Both the position numbers and the translations under genes were made by a program. This document shows, piece by piece, positions 31,489-43,394 of a stretch of 64,000 nucleotides of DNA. The notes beneath the pieces are model-generated. The model made no database searches and had not been told where the DNA came from. It saw only the letters and a program-made list of their open reading frames with translations. Each line of letters starts with the position of its first letter. Positions within the stretch are counted from its first letter, which is position 1. This DNA is from Euphorbia lathyris (taxonomy: Eukaryota > Streptophyta > Magnoliopsida > Malpighiales > Euphorbiaceae): positions 86,065,501-86,129,500 of the forward strand of contig NC_088915.1 in NCBI RefSeq assembly GCF_963576675.1, given 5' to 3'.

Positions 31489-34333
31489 ATGGATTTGGAT
31501 AAATACGATGGCACGAAGGGCATGGATGCGGGTTTTGAGAACCTGACTACAGTGGCCCCTTTTCAGGATCCTGCTTCACATCTGAGCCGGGCCCACTCTA
31601 CCAGGTAAGTACTCTCCTATTCTCTCGTCCTTTGACTAGACTTCTAGGCTTTAGTAGCCCTACTTTGAACATGATTTGCATGCTAACCTCTAAGTCGTTT
31701 TAGAAGACTTTAGCTAGAAAACACGAATTTCTTCGTCCATAAGCAATACTTTATTTATCTTCTGAAAGAGTGTGAATTATATGCATGTGAATAGTAAAAG
31801 TACGAACAATGCATGCCAACAGTAAAAAACGTGAATAGCACGTGAATAGTAAAAAAACGTGAATAGTGCACGTGAATAGTAAAAACGTGAATAGTAACAC
31901 GTGAATAGTAACAACAAAACATAAACGACCGAATTAAATGTTAAAATTGGATCGATCTCTTTGCCAATGCGTGGGAGAGTAGATCATCAAAGAATAATGA
32001 ATTAATCAAATTATATACAAACAACCCTAAGAACGAGATCTCACAAAATGACGGTACTAATTGACAAAGCGTCTCTAGGTTAGATTTGACCGAGAGAATA
32101 GCTAGATTAACGAGCCTTTATTAGACGCAAGCCTAGGAGTGACATTTAAACCTACCTGTTTCGTTCTCTCCAGATCATCGGCACTTCTGGGACCACAGAG
32201 GATATTCACATCTGGTATGCCATGCTTAGCCCGGCGGCTAAAGCCTGGGTGCGAGAGTTGGGCTTCGAGCCTTTTATCCTGGCGTTGCCTCACGCCAACA
32301 GAGTGTGTGACCGATTCGGCCTTCGCGCTTTATGTGAGAGATGGGTGGACTCGACCCACACCTTCCACTTCTCGTTTGGGGAGATGACGATCTCGCCCCG
32401 TGACTTCTCTTTGCTGACCGGATTGTGGGGGAGTGGTATCCCGGTTCCCCTCTCTTTCGACATGGTGCATCCCCGGGTCGACCGCGCCGAGTTATCTACT
32501 TTGATTGGGCCCGGAGTCTACACGGGTGTCAAGTCTTCCCCGGCGAAGTTCATTACCATCTCCGGACTATTGAGTCGCAGGGACTCCTGCGGGCTAGACG
32601 AAACTGATCAGGCTGTTCGCAGCTTTCTTCTTTACGCCTTGGGCGAGACGATCTTCCGCTCCAAGAGCGGGACAATACATGCGGGTCTTATTCAGGCCTT
32701 TCGTGATTTGGACGCAGTGTCGTCTTATGATTGGGCAGGAGCCGGCTTGGCTTTTCTGTATAAGTTTTTGGATCTGACTTGCTGGAAGCGCAAGGACTTC
32801 GGTGGTTACACCTTTGCTCTCTTGGTACGTCTTTCATTCTTAACTTGTTTCTTTATTCTTTTCGCGATTTCTGTTAGTAACCTTCGTTCCTACGAGCATG
32901 TTTGGGCCTATGAGAGGCGGATTCTTCCATGCACGCGTCGGCGCAGGCCGTGGGTGGTTAGGCCTCCACTTATGGCTCGGTGGAGTGATTTTGATTTAGG
33001 CGCCGAGGAGAGGCGGACAGTGGCGCGATTCCTAGCGTGGATCGACTCGCGGACCTTGGGGCAGGTGAACATCTTCTAACTACGCTAGATTTTCGTTTGA
33101 TCAGACCTGACTTTTCTTTTTTTTTTGTTTTCAAATTCGATTCGGATGGGATGGCCTCGACTTTGGTCCTGACTACACGTATGTTACCCGCATCCAGGGG
33201 CAGCGGTGTGTACTTACAGGCCCCTGCGTGCGGGTATGGTACTTGGGCGATCGGGGCATTACCGGGGTTAGCTCCTCGCACTGGACACCTGTCGAGATTC
33301 CAGTTCCATGTTTGCAGTGAGGACCATGCCTTTGTCGGACATTCGTCGCGACCTGACCCGCCAGTTTGCCCCTCGAGACGTGTGGGACCACGTAGGGGGT
33401 CGTGCTCACTATTTATCGACCTTGTTGACCCCGGCAGACGCTCCCGAGGTTGCGATGGAGGTGGATCCTAGGACGGACGTGTTTTCAGCCTAGGCCGTCG
33501 CGGCGGTTTTTGGTAGGGAGGAGCTCCCGGTGAGTGCTTGACCCTTTTCATTCTTTATTTGCGAAGTGGTTAGGGGTACTCATTGTGTCTTCATATGCAG
33601 GAGGGTTCTTTGAGGAGTGCCCGGATGTCCGACTTCTTTGATGGTGCTCAGGCTCGAACGCCTGCGGGAGAGCCCTCCTATTATGCGGGTGAGTCCTCAG
33701 GCACCGCCCGGCCGGAATGGCCCCCCTTAGGCGTACCTATCCCTGACTTTGGGAGGGACTTCTCGACAGTTCACTACGACGAGTCCGGAGTGGCCTATGC
33801 CGATGTTGAGATAGCTCCTCCTGCTTTCACATCGAGGATACCGTTTGATCCCCCGGACGCCCTCCAGACTTCGAGGGAGACGTGCACTGACTACGTGGGG
33901 TTGTCCGGTTATCTCAGAGAGCGGCTCCACCTGCGCTGTACCAGTCACCTGGTGAGTATTCTTATTTTATTTTAGTGTAGTGAAATGTATGCACATATGT
34001 ATGTATGACTTCTGTTGTTGCCTTGTTTCAATGTTCTTTTTTTTTTTTTTTTTACAGAGCGATCTCCATGCAAACGAGCAGAGGAGGAGTGAGTCGCAGC
34101 GGGATGCCAATGCCAGGGTCGGCCAGGTCTATCGGGAGAGAAATGATCATTGGTCCGGGGTGATGCGAGCGGAGACCGAGGGGCGTCTTGCTGCAGAGGA
34201 GAGGGCGCGAGTGGAGACCGTGGGGCGCCTTGCCGCCGAGGAGAGACTTCGAGTTGCCGAGGAGGCCTTATCTGCGGAGCGGGCTTCCCGTCTGAGGGAC
34301 TTTGAGGATTACTGGGATCTTCCTCCTTATTAG
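31489..34333 (+). pseudogene. Antisense PMD gene of element B
   Basis: Candidate first exon 31489-31604 (ATG, then a GTAAGT donor); its phase does not fit the next exon as I read it. Then 32174-32824, 32900-33064, about 33136-33531, 33601-33951 and 34058-34333. These lengths (651, 165, about 396, 351, 276) equal those of copy A. The PMD core and the C-terminal Arg/Glu coiled coil are present. Defects: the acceptor before 32900 is CAT instead of CAG (an in-frame AG three bases upstream could serve), the acceptor near 33135 is AA instead of AG, a one-base deletion lies near 33308, and a TAG near 33492. The 32825-32899 intron has no stop, so a retained-intron frame runs 32222-33079. Confidence 0.78.
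31788..31915. repeat. Short 28-bp-type tandem repeat in PMD intron of B
   Basis: Four to five copies of the GTGAATAGTAAAAACGTGAA unit, the same family as 155-465 but contracted. Confidence 0.75.
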
Positions 34334-34740
34334 GCTCATTATTTATAGCTTTGTAGCTTTTTATTAGAATTACCCTGATGTATAGCTTTTGTATAGGGAG
34401 AGGGGTGGATAGTACGTAGGCTTTTATGTGAAAAGAGAGATAAGAAATGTATAACTCATGATTCATATTACGATACATTCAGTAAATTGTAATGATTCCA
34501 ATCATACTCTTCAAATATATTCATGCCTTTATTTATTTACAAACAATAGAAATACTTAGCCGCTTATACATTATTTTTATAATTGCTCAAGATATAACTA
34601 TCGTTACCAGGACCCGCCTTTTCGGTTTTCAGATCACAGCGATTTTTCATCTCTCCTTTTACTATCCCAGAATTTTCAAATGAGTGCCCTTTCGGGTTTT
34701 CACCCATTGGGATGTCCCTTATTGTTGCATAGGCCGCCCT
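34334..34740. other. Spacer between convergent PMD gene and pol end (element B)
   Basis: Equivalent of 14286-14738. No ORF. Confidence 0.5.
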
Positions 34741-35039
34741 TTGCGGGTTTTCAACCTATCGGGAATTCTCGTTTCTTTTTTTTTTTTTTTTTTTACGAAA
34801 AGTATTTCTTAAGCCTATCCAGATTGGTAGGTTCGGAGAACTCCATGCCGTCCATAGTAGTAAGCTTCACCGCCCCTTTGCTCAGGATCTTCTTCACGAA
34901 GAACGGTCCTTCCCAGTTAGGCCTAAACTTGCCCCTAGGGTGCGTCACTCGGATCTGTTTCAGCACTAGGTCTCCTTCTTTGATAGGGTTGGCCTTGACC
35001 TTTTTGTTGAAGGCTCGGGCCATCCTTCTCTGATATAAC
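34741..35039 (-). pseudogene. C-terminal end of gypsy pol (integrase) of element B
   Basis: The minus-strand frame 34793-35023 matches the C-terminal integrase segment of element A (FNKKVKANPIKEGDLVL, RPNWEGPFFVKK, and a LDRLKKYFS end). It is cut by element D at 35040, so all upstream pol is missing. Confidence 0.85.
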
Positions 35040-37103
35040 TGTTGGAAATAGGGCTAAGGTATAGCAGCGGAAATATAAAAATTTTAGCTTACTTCCTTTT
35101 AACCATAGGATCCGTTAATCGTTATTTCATATAAATAGGGATAAGAAGAAATACCTTTCGATGATCAATCTACCGTTGCAAACGAAGTGCCCACAACTTT
35201 AAAAGAGATGTAAACTGTTTACCAATCTGCCCCTATCCGAAACCGACCTTCCAGACCTCCGAACGACAATCCCTTCGGTGGAAACGTGGAAGAATATGTC
35301 TAGAAGCTACTGTCCAAAAGTCGCGACGATCCGATGGTTCAATCGCCGGGAATCCTCGAAATAGTGAACTGACCTGATGTAGGCGAAGAAAAACGAATTT
35401 CTCCCTTTTGATTGTTTTTCTTCTTTCGTGAACACGGTGAGATTAAGTTAGAATCAACCCTTATGAGATGCAACCAAAATAGATTGCCTCTAATAAATCA
35501 ACACAAGATCAAAGAGAAAAGAGATGGAAGAGATTAATCGATTGACGGAAGCCGTATGAATTCTTGTCCACGAACTTGGGGATGGGAATTCACTTTCTCT
35601 CTCTAAATGCAATTTTCGAAAAACTCAAGTAGGGGAGGAAGAAGCATGTGTCGAAATTCCAAAGGGAAGGGGTATATATATTAGCTTGTCTCTAAACCCT
35701 AGTTAGATAGGAATATGTTACTTAATAGGAATCCAATTCGGAATAGGATTTCTAATTATTATCTTACTATATATCCAATATAATTAGGATAATAATAAAT
35801 AACCTAGTTAGATAATAATAGGAATATATTAATCTAATTAAAACTTCTAACTTGATTATCTCTTAATTAATTTAATTTCACAATCCTAATCAAATTAGGA
35901 AGAGTGGAATAAATTAATTCCTTCCCTAATATACATAAATTTCGACCCCCTCCTATATGTGGGCCTTATCGGGCTCAATTGGGCTTCCATCTATTAATCA
36001 TATCCATCTCTCTTTTGTTTTCAAGTCTTATGTGTGATCCATTAGGTCCTTACTACTTCTGGCCGTATGCAACTATTAAGTTAATTTCTTCAAGAATTAT
36101 ATTTAATCCTTGCATAACGGAATGATGAACAGAGCATGTTATCGGCATGTCCGTAATCATTCCCCCAGAGTCCGTTAAGAAGACAGGTTGATTCTGCCGT
36201 TAACCCTTCCGTATTAGTTACAGTATAATTCGATCCTTTATCAACTACATCCTTGAACTGAATCTTATGACTATGGATGATGTCAAGTCACATATAGCGA
36301 GACGTTCGTTTTACTTGTACAGGCCGAGTCAACTCAAATAGATAGGTTAAGTGAAATCTGTATTTCTACTCTTAAGCTATCACCTTGCAAGGATTTAGAG
36401 TCGAGTCTTCCACAAGCGATCCTTGGACGTATCTCCCATTCGTCGGGAGTGATAAATGATCAATCCAATGTATAACTACCCTGATATTACCTCATGTGAC
36501 ACCCAACCTTTGCAGTTCACACCCCAGAGTCATCTCTGTTAAGGATCGTGGGACCACACGATCAAAGTCTCACATTCAGTAATTCAGGATGACCAATTAA
36601 CATTCCTTTGAGTCTGAGGATTATTTATACCTATTAATACCAATGAGATGAACATGTGACAAGGACGAATCTACCCATCCTGTTATCTCAAATCGGATCC
36701 CCAATCCTGATGAACGACGTTTCATCGGATCTATGTAACTGTCCAGATATCTATATATATGAAGCTTGTGAGATCAGCTTTTTGTCGGACAGAAGACATT
36801 GTTACATACAAGTCTCAACAGTGATATATCAATCCTAAACATATCACTTGACTTGGGGTGGTTTTAAGTTTATTAGTTTATTATAAAGTTTTGTCTCACT
36901 TCATGCTTGTATGAACACTTTATAATCACTTTAAACAAACTTACGGATTTCCTTTTATTAGACTTTATTTAGTACTTTAAAAGGGATTGCCTTTATATAG
37001 TTATAAAACATATATCTTATTAAAACAAATGATATAAAGAACAATTCATTTACAATAAGTTTGTATCCTACAACAATTGTCTATAGGACACTAAACCCCA
37101 ACA
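35040..37103 (-). repeat. 3' LTR of element D
   Basis: 2064 bp with inverted ends TGTTGG and CCAACA. A TATATATA box lies near 35669 (minus strand). No partner copy in the window. Confidence 0.8.
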
Positions 37104-37116
37104 TACTCCCACATGG
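37104..37116 (-). other. Polypurine tract of element D
   Basis: CCATGTGGGAGTA on the minus strand next to the LTR, a typical copia PPT. Confidence 0.7.
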
Positions 37117-37117
37117 A

Positions 37118-39726
37118 CTAAAGCCAATTGTTTCTAAAACTTATCCCAGTAGAAGTTAAATGACGATCATGTACTTTCTGGGCTAATGGCTTTGTTAACG
37201 GATCTGCAACGTTGTCCTCGGTAGGTACTCTTTCTATTCTCACATCTCCTCTAGCCACAATCTCTCTGATGATGTGGTATCGCTTTAGGTAGTGCTTGGA
37301 TGCATTATGAGACCGTGGTTCCTTTGCTTGCGCAATGGCTCCATTGTTATCATAGTACAGAGTAATGGGATTGACAATGTCAGGCACCACTCCTAGTTCT
37401 GTAATGAACTTTCTAATCCAAACTGCTTCCTTTGCTGCTTCCGCAGCAGCGATGTACTCTGACTCGGTCGTAGAGAAAGCTACGCTTCCCTGCTTGGAAC
37501 TTTTCCAACTGACCGCGCCCCCATTCAAGATAAACAGGTATCCTGATTGGGATTTAAAATCATTCTCATCTGTGAGATGACTAGCGTCTGAAAATCCTTC
37601 AATTTTCAGATCTCCTTCTCCGTACACTAGGAACATATCTTTAGTCCTTCTCAAGTACTTAAGAATGTTCTTGACGGCAATCCAATGCTCGTCTCCCGGA
37701 TTCCCTTAGTAGCGACTCGTTACAGATAATGCGAACGCTATGTCAGGTCTAGTGCACAGCATAGCATAGCGTACGGGACAACAGCCATGCGTCGTTTGTC
37801 ATCATCAGTTTTAGGACATTGATGATTGTTTAACTTTACTCCATGTACCATGGGTAAGTTACCTCGTTTCGATTCAAGCATGCTAAACCGATTTAGCACC
37901 TTTTCAATGTATGTAGCCTGTGAAAGACCAAGCAGTCTACGCGATCTATCTCTATAGATCTTTATACCAAGTATATAGGCTGCTTCACCAAGGTCTTTCA
38001 TTGAGAAGTTGCCGGATAACCATACTTTCACCGATTGTAATAGAGCAATGTCATTTCCCATTAATAGTATATCGTCCACATATAGTATGAGAAATGCTAT
38101 AGAGCTCCCACTTGCTTTCTTGTAAATGCAAGCTTCTTCGCAATTTTGTTCGAAACCAAATTGTTTTATGGTTTCGTCAAAATGCTTATTCCAGCTTCTA
38201 GATGCTTGCTTGAGTCCATAAATGGATCTCTGAAGTTTGCAAACTTTATTTGCATCCTTTGATATGAAACCTTCAGGTTGCATCATGTATACATCCTCAA
38301 GCAGGTTTCCGTTTAGGAAAGCTGTTTTCACATCCATTTGCCAAATCTCATAATCAAAATGAGCGGCAATTGCAAGCATGATTCTAATTGATTTGGACAT
38401 AGCAACGGGAGAGAAGGTTTCGTCATAATCAACGCCTTGTTTTTGACGATATCCTTTCGCTACCAACCTAGCCTTGTAGGTGCTAACCTTTCCATCCATG
38501 TCAGTCTTCTTTTTGAAGATCCACCTGCACCCAATGGGTTTTATCCCCTCGGGTGGATCAACCAAAGTCCACACTTGGTTAGTATACATGGAATCCATTT
38601 CAGAATCCATGGCCTCAAGCCATGCTTTAGAATTTGGACTAGTAAGAGCCTCTTCGTAGTTTTCGGGTTCGTCGTCTAACACGGGAACCTCGTCATCATC
38701 TCCCACTAGAAAACCATATCTAACTGGGAGTTCATGAACTCTTCGTGATCTACGAATAGGTGCCACTAGAGTCTCATCTAATGGGACTTCTTCGGGTACC
38801 TCAACCGCTTCTGTTGTTTCATCCGGTGTCTCTTCCCCTTGAACTTCATCGGGTTCAATCACGCTTCCCTTTTGCGTTTCTTCGAGAAACTCTTTCTCTA
38901 AGAAGGTTGCGTATCTGGATACTATTACTTTCTGATCATCTGGGTGATAGAAGTAATACCCTATGGTCTCTTTGGGATATCCAATGAAGAAACATTTATC
39001 AGATTTAGAATCCAATTTGTCGGACGCAATGCGTTTGACATATGCTGAACAACCCCATACTCTCATAAATGAGAATACGGGTTTCCTACCAACGAACAAT
39101 TCATATGGTGTGGAACTGGTGGATTTAGTTGGTACTCGATTCAGGGTGAAGAGGGCAGTTTCTAAGGCATAGCCCCAGAACGTCTTTGGAAGTAAGGCCA
39201 TGCTCATCATGGACCGTACCATATCTAATAGTGTACGGTTTCTCCTCTCGGATACACCATTGTGTTGTGGTGTATAGGGAGGTGTCCATTGCGAGCATAT
39301 CCCACATTCAGTTAGATAATTCAGAAAATCATCTGAAAGATATTCGCCACCTTGATCGGATCGAAGCGTCTTTATTTTCTTTCCTAATTGATTTTCCACT
39401 TCATTCTTGAAGCATTTGAACTTGTCAAAAGCTTCTGATTTGTGCCTCATCAAGTAGATATAACCATAGCGAGTATGGTCATCTATGAAGCTAATGAAGT
39501 ATCTGAATCCTCCTCTTGCTTGGACTGACATAGGGCCACATACATCTGAATGAATGAGTCCTAGAGTGTCTGATACACGCTCACCTTTATTGCTAAAGGG
39601 TGTCTTTGTCATTTTACCTTTTAAACATGATTCGCATGTTTCCAATGATTCAGAATCGATTGGATCTATAAGCCCATCTGAATGTAGCTTTAGCATGCGT
39701 CTCTCGTTTATATGACAATGCCACAA
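37118..39726 (-). pseudogene. Element D pol: integrase, reverse transcriptase, RNase H
   Basis: 662-aa frame (37738-39726) with the GAG-pre-integrase end (CESCLKGKM), integrase DDE residues (HSDVCGP, RSDQGGEY, HNGVSERRN) and RT with LYVDDILLMG. RNase H continues in 37118-37654 (GFSDASHLTDEN, STTESEYIAA, NASKHYLKRYHIIRE). A frameshift near 37770 and a stop near 37707 separate the two. The protease is missing or in the degraded region at 39727-39760. Confidence 0.9.
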
Positions 39727-39760
39727 GTAAATTGAATTATCTAGCTTATGTCTTTTGGTA

Positions 39761-40699
39761 TCAATTGCGAAAACAGAAATCTAACACATAAATCCCATTT
39801 TGTGATATTCCTGAAAAATAGAAAATCCCATCTCTATAAAAATCGCAATGTTTGTTCTTTATCGAAATATAGAACATACCAGATGTTTGGAGTACCGGCT
39901 TTTCCCTTCTGGAGGGTAGCTCGGTACAAAGAACAATTTCTCTTCCAATGCCCCATGTCACCACAATAGTGGTACTTTCTTTTAGGCTTCTTCACTTCCT
40001 TTCCCTTAACTTTAGTGGGCATGGCTTTCTTACCTTTCTTGGGATGTTTAGGATCGGGAGAATTCCCTTTCCACTTCTTTGATCCCTATATGACAATAGC
40101 CGGTATTGCCTTGCCTTTCTGAATATTGGGCTCAACTGACTTGAGCATATTTGCAAGCTCTTCAAGAGAGGTTTGCAAGTCATTCATCTGATAGTTCATG
40201 ATGAACTATGAATAACTCTTTGGGAGGGATTGAAGAATTAAGTCTACACTTAGTTCGTTATCCATCGCGAATCCAATACTAGAAAGTTTGGTAATATAGC
40301 CAATCATCTTGACATAATGTGTCATGATTGATGTGCCCTCTTGCATCCTGCAATGATATAACCATTTGGATATCTCGTAGCGTTTGCACCTGGTTTGTTT
40401 CCCAAACAATTCCTTTAGGCGCATGATGATGGAACAGGCATAGTTGCCTTTGTAATTCCGATGTCATCAATGCAAGTATGATGCATCCGGCATGATCGTC
40501 ATCAGCCTTGTGCTTCTTGTAAGCATCGATTTCCTCGATTTGGAGCATCATTATTAGGGATAGGGGGTATCGATGTATCAAATACATACCCTATTTTATC
40601 GAACTTCAAAACAATTTTGAGGTTGCGATACCAGTCGGTGAAGTTTGAACTATTCAACTTGTTATCGGTAAATGTGTTTTGCAGATTGGTGTTAGTCAT
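39761..40699 (-). pseudogene. Element D gag, multiply frameshifted
   Basis: Pieces in different frames cover the copia Gag: start at 40699 (NSSNFTDWYRNLKIVL), a middle piece with a L..LFGKQTR motif, a GTSIMTHYVKMIGYI piece, and a zinc knuckle near 39960 in which the first Cys of CCHC is Tyr (YHYCGDMGHWKRNC). Clearly non-functional. Confidence 0.8.
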
Positions 40700-41650
40700 G
40701 ATTTTAAGAGTGTTTCATTAAACTGAGAGTGAGAAAGAGTAAACGTATGTTATTCATTTGCTTTAAAGTATAACAATCTAAAATTATAGGCCTTTTAATT
40801 TATTTCAGATTGCTCCCACTATTTTGCCAAATTAATAACCCTCCATATTAATTCGAAGAATTTCACAAATCCTTTAGTGAGCTAGGATCCTAACTCCTGA
40901 GATTTCGCCTTAACTTTAGCCAACAAACTAGTCTCATTCGTTAGGTAGATTCATTCAATCAATCACATCTCGAATGTGATTCCTAGGTTATTGGGTTACT
41001 AACCACATTAGTAACTAATATGTCATTCATATTAATCCCAACCATTTTGCCCATTAGTGTATGACAACATGAGTTTGCCCATCCAATTATCATACTCTAA
41101 TTTAAGTGCTACCCCATATTCATGAAAGAACTATTTTCGATAATCCAGGTGTTACCATAAGACCCCGAGCTTGACTTTGGCCAACAACCCAAAGGCCCCC
41201 AGTACTGCCGGCTGAATTATAATATTAAGGAGATGCAACCGATTTTAATAACTTATTTATTTACTTAACTTTTTAATGAGAGATTTTTATTTAAGTCTCA
41301 TAATCTAACTTAGTTTTGATTTGCTTTAGCATACATCAGACACACATTCACACATACATTGGCGTTATGGGCATATCATCTAAATTATTCCGTCGAGCCA
41401 GAGACGGAATAAAAGAGCAAACCTAAGGAAATACTAACTATTACATATTTCTCTTTAGGTCCTCCGTCTTCTCCATGGCGCCTTGAAAATTACATATTAA
41501 TTTTCTATACTACTAAAAGAAAACTTCAATTGAATTGAAGGGAATCAGATGAGAAGAGAAATTACAATAGATAGTAGAAAGGCAGGACGCGCAGGCCCTA
41601 TTTCAAAAATACCAAAAGAATGAAAGAGGGTCCAAATATGTCCATAACTC
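40700..41650 (-). other. Leader of element D
   Basis: About 950 bp upstream of gag with no ORF. It resembles the untranslated leader of copia elements. Its right limit is uncertain because LTR and PBS are absent. Confidence 0.45.
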
Positions 41651-42296
41651 TAAACATGCAAAGACTCAATTAAATAAATTTAATTGGTTGATTACATAAC
41701 TGATTTATGTAATATTTATGTTAATCACATTAACTTATCAATTTCATCCAATTTTACTTCTAATCGTTTTGTATCTTTATATTAATTCTTAGATTAATAT
41801 AACCATATAAAACGTTGATTATGCATGTCCCAATTATTTTTGATTTCAATTCATTTAACGCTTTGATTTACAACTTGGTAAAACAAACTTTTAAACGAAT
41901 TTTCATTCGATAATCAAAACAGAAAACTATTAATTTCCGAAACATGTATATATATATATATATATATTTTTTATATTCAAAACTAATTTTAAAGTACATA
42001 TATATATCAGATTTGCAAAACGGTTGAAAATCGATTTTCAGAAATAGGAAAAACTACAATAGATTTCCGTTTTATCTTTAGAATCAATAAAACTAATTTT
42101 ATTAATCTAACCATAAAACTAATAGATTTTGTTATAATGATTATATATTTTAAAGTCCATATCATTTGTCACTGTTTACCTTTTGGTCATTCTGAGGCTG
42201 GAGTGACATAAATCTAACCCTAGCAACGAAAAAGGTGGTTCACTTAATTATTGAGGTATTTTTCCATTTGTTACATGAATTGAAAGCTTTGTCATG
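41651..42296. other. AT-rich spacer
   Basis: No gene or element ends seen. It contains a (TA)n run at about 41946-41967. Confidence 0.5.
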
Positions 42297-43394
42297 ATTA
42301 TTATTAGGGGTGAGCATCGGTTCGATTCGATTACTAACTGAACCAAACTGTCGGTTAACCAAACTGAAATTTGCTCTATTTTCATAACCGAGCCGAACCA
42401 AATAAGTTTGGTAACCGAATTTGATTTAACCGAAAACTCAAAATATTTGATTTTTTTTGTACATTTTTTATTTAGGGTAATTAATTTATTAGTCCCTATA
42501 TTTTGACAAAACACACTGTTTAGTCCCTATATTTTCAAAAACACATGGTAAGGTCTCTAACCTTTTTCTCAGTGAACTGTTTAGTCCTTCTGTCTGTTTG
42601 TTAGATTTTTTTAACGTTTATGACTTCGGAAATGACTAAATTATCCTTTACTATTTACCCTCAAACTTTAGAAGAGGAAATCCAATTTAGAAAAAGAAGT
42701 CGTTTGTATGGAGAACAAGAAAAAGAACAGACCCAATGCTTACGAATTTGAACGATTAAGAAGAAAATCAAGAAGAAGAACACTCAAAGTTGATTTCAGA
42801 TGCATTAGAGTTTAAAGGAAAGGAAAATAAAGGAAAAGAATAACACAAATCCAAATTGACTAACAAAATTTTCATGAGAGTCTAACGGCAGGGACGAAAC
42901 AGTTCACTGAGAAAAACATTAGGGACTAAACAGTTCATCGAGAAAAATGTTAGGGACTTTATCATGTGTTTTTGAAAATACAGGGACTAAACAGTGTGTT
43001 TTGTCAAAATATAGGGACTAATAAATTAATTACCCTTTTATTTAATTAGTTTTTAAATAATATCCTTGAACAAAAGTTACAATTGAATAAATTAAAGGCT
43101 ACTAAACCAAAATATATATATGTACAAAGATACAAGTATATTTTTTAGGGTTGGACTTTTTATTGATATATATAAAGATAAAATTATATTTTTTATATTT
43201 ATATATTAAGTTCGGTTATCGGTTACACCGATATTTTTTTTCAATAACCGAACTGATAACCGATTACCAAATTAAGCTAAAATTAAAACCGAACCGAATC
43301 AGAATGTTAAAATAACCGAACCAAACTAAGATTTCAGTTCGGTTATCGGTTTGGTAATCGGTTACCGGTTACATTGCTCACCTCTAATTATTAT
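42297..43394. mobile_element. Non-autonomous hAT element (42305-43386) with 8-bp target duplication
   Basis: The ends are inverted: TAGGGGTGAGCA at 42305 and TGCTCACCTCTA ending at 43386. They are flanked by the exact duplication ATTATTAT (42297-42304 and 43387-43394). The 8-bp duplication and TAGGG-type ends fit the hAT superfamily. The subterminal parts are rich in GGTT/AACC words that pair between the two ends. No transposase. It carries a nested MITE at 42475-43035. Confidence 0.85.
42466..43044. mobile_element. Mutator-type MITE (42475-43035) nested in the hAT element
   Basis: Long terminal inverted repeats start GGGTAATTAATTTATTAGTC and include repeated TTTAGTCCCTATATTTT words, so the element can fold back over roughly 100 bp or more. 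The exact 9-bp duplication TTTTATTTA (42466-42474 and 43036-43044) fits MULE elements. No ORF. Confidence 0.85.

Larger units (their letters stand above)
28037..35039 (-). mobile_element. Element B: second Tat-lineage gypsy copy, 3' part only
   Basis: The order 3' LTR (28037-30740), polypurine tract, spacer, antisense PMD gene (31489-34333), end of pol (34741-35039) matches element A. It is interrupted at 35040 by the LTR of copia element D, and the 5' remainder is not found on the other side of D within the window. Confidence 0.88.
35040..41650 (-). mobile_element. Element D: Ty1/copia retrotransposon lacking its 5' LTR
   Basis: 3' LTR 35040-37103, polypurine tract, pol (37118-39726), broken gag (39761-40699) and a leader to about 41650. 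No second LTR and no PBS were found to the right, so the 5' end is truncated and the right boundary is approximate. The left junction cuts pol of element B, whose sequence continues in A as GCACATGG. Lineage within copia not assigned. Confidence 0.8.

Noticed and set aside
31489..31604. Certain first exon of the PMD gene
   Set aside because: Promoter, ATG and donor look good, but its reading phase does not fit the phase-0 start of the next exon. Kept only as a candidate.
41583..41615. Possible remnant of the missing LTR of element D (GCCCTATTTC)
   Set aside because: The match to the LTR edge is about 10 bases and in the wrong orientation, so chance is likely.
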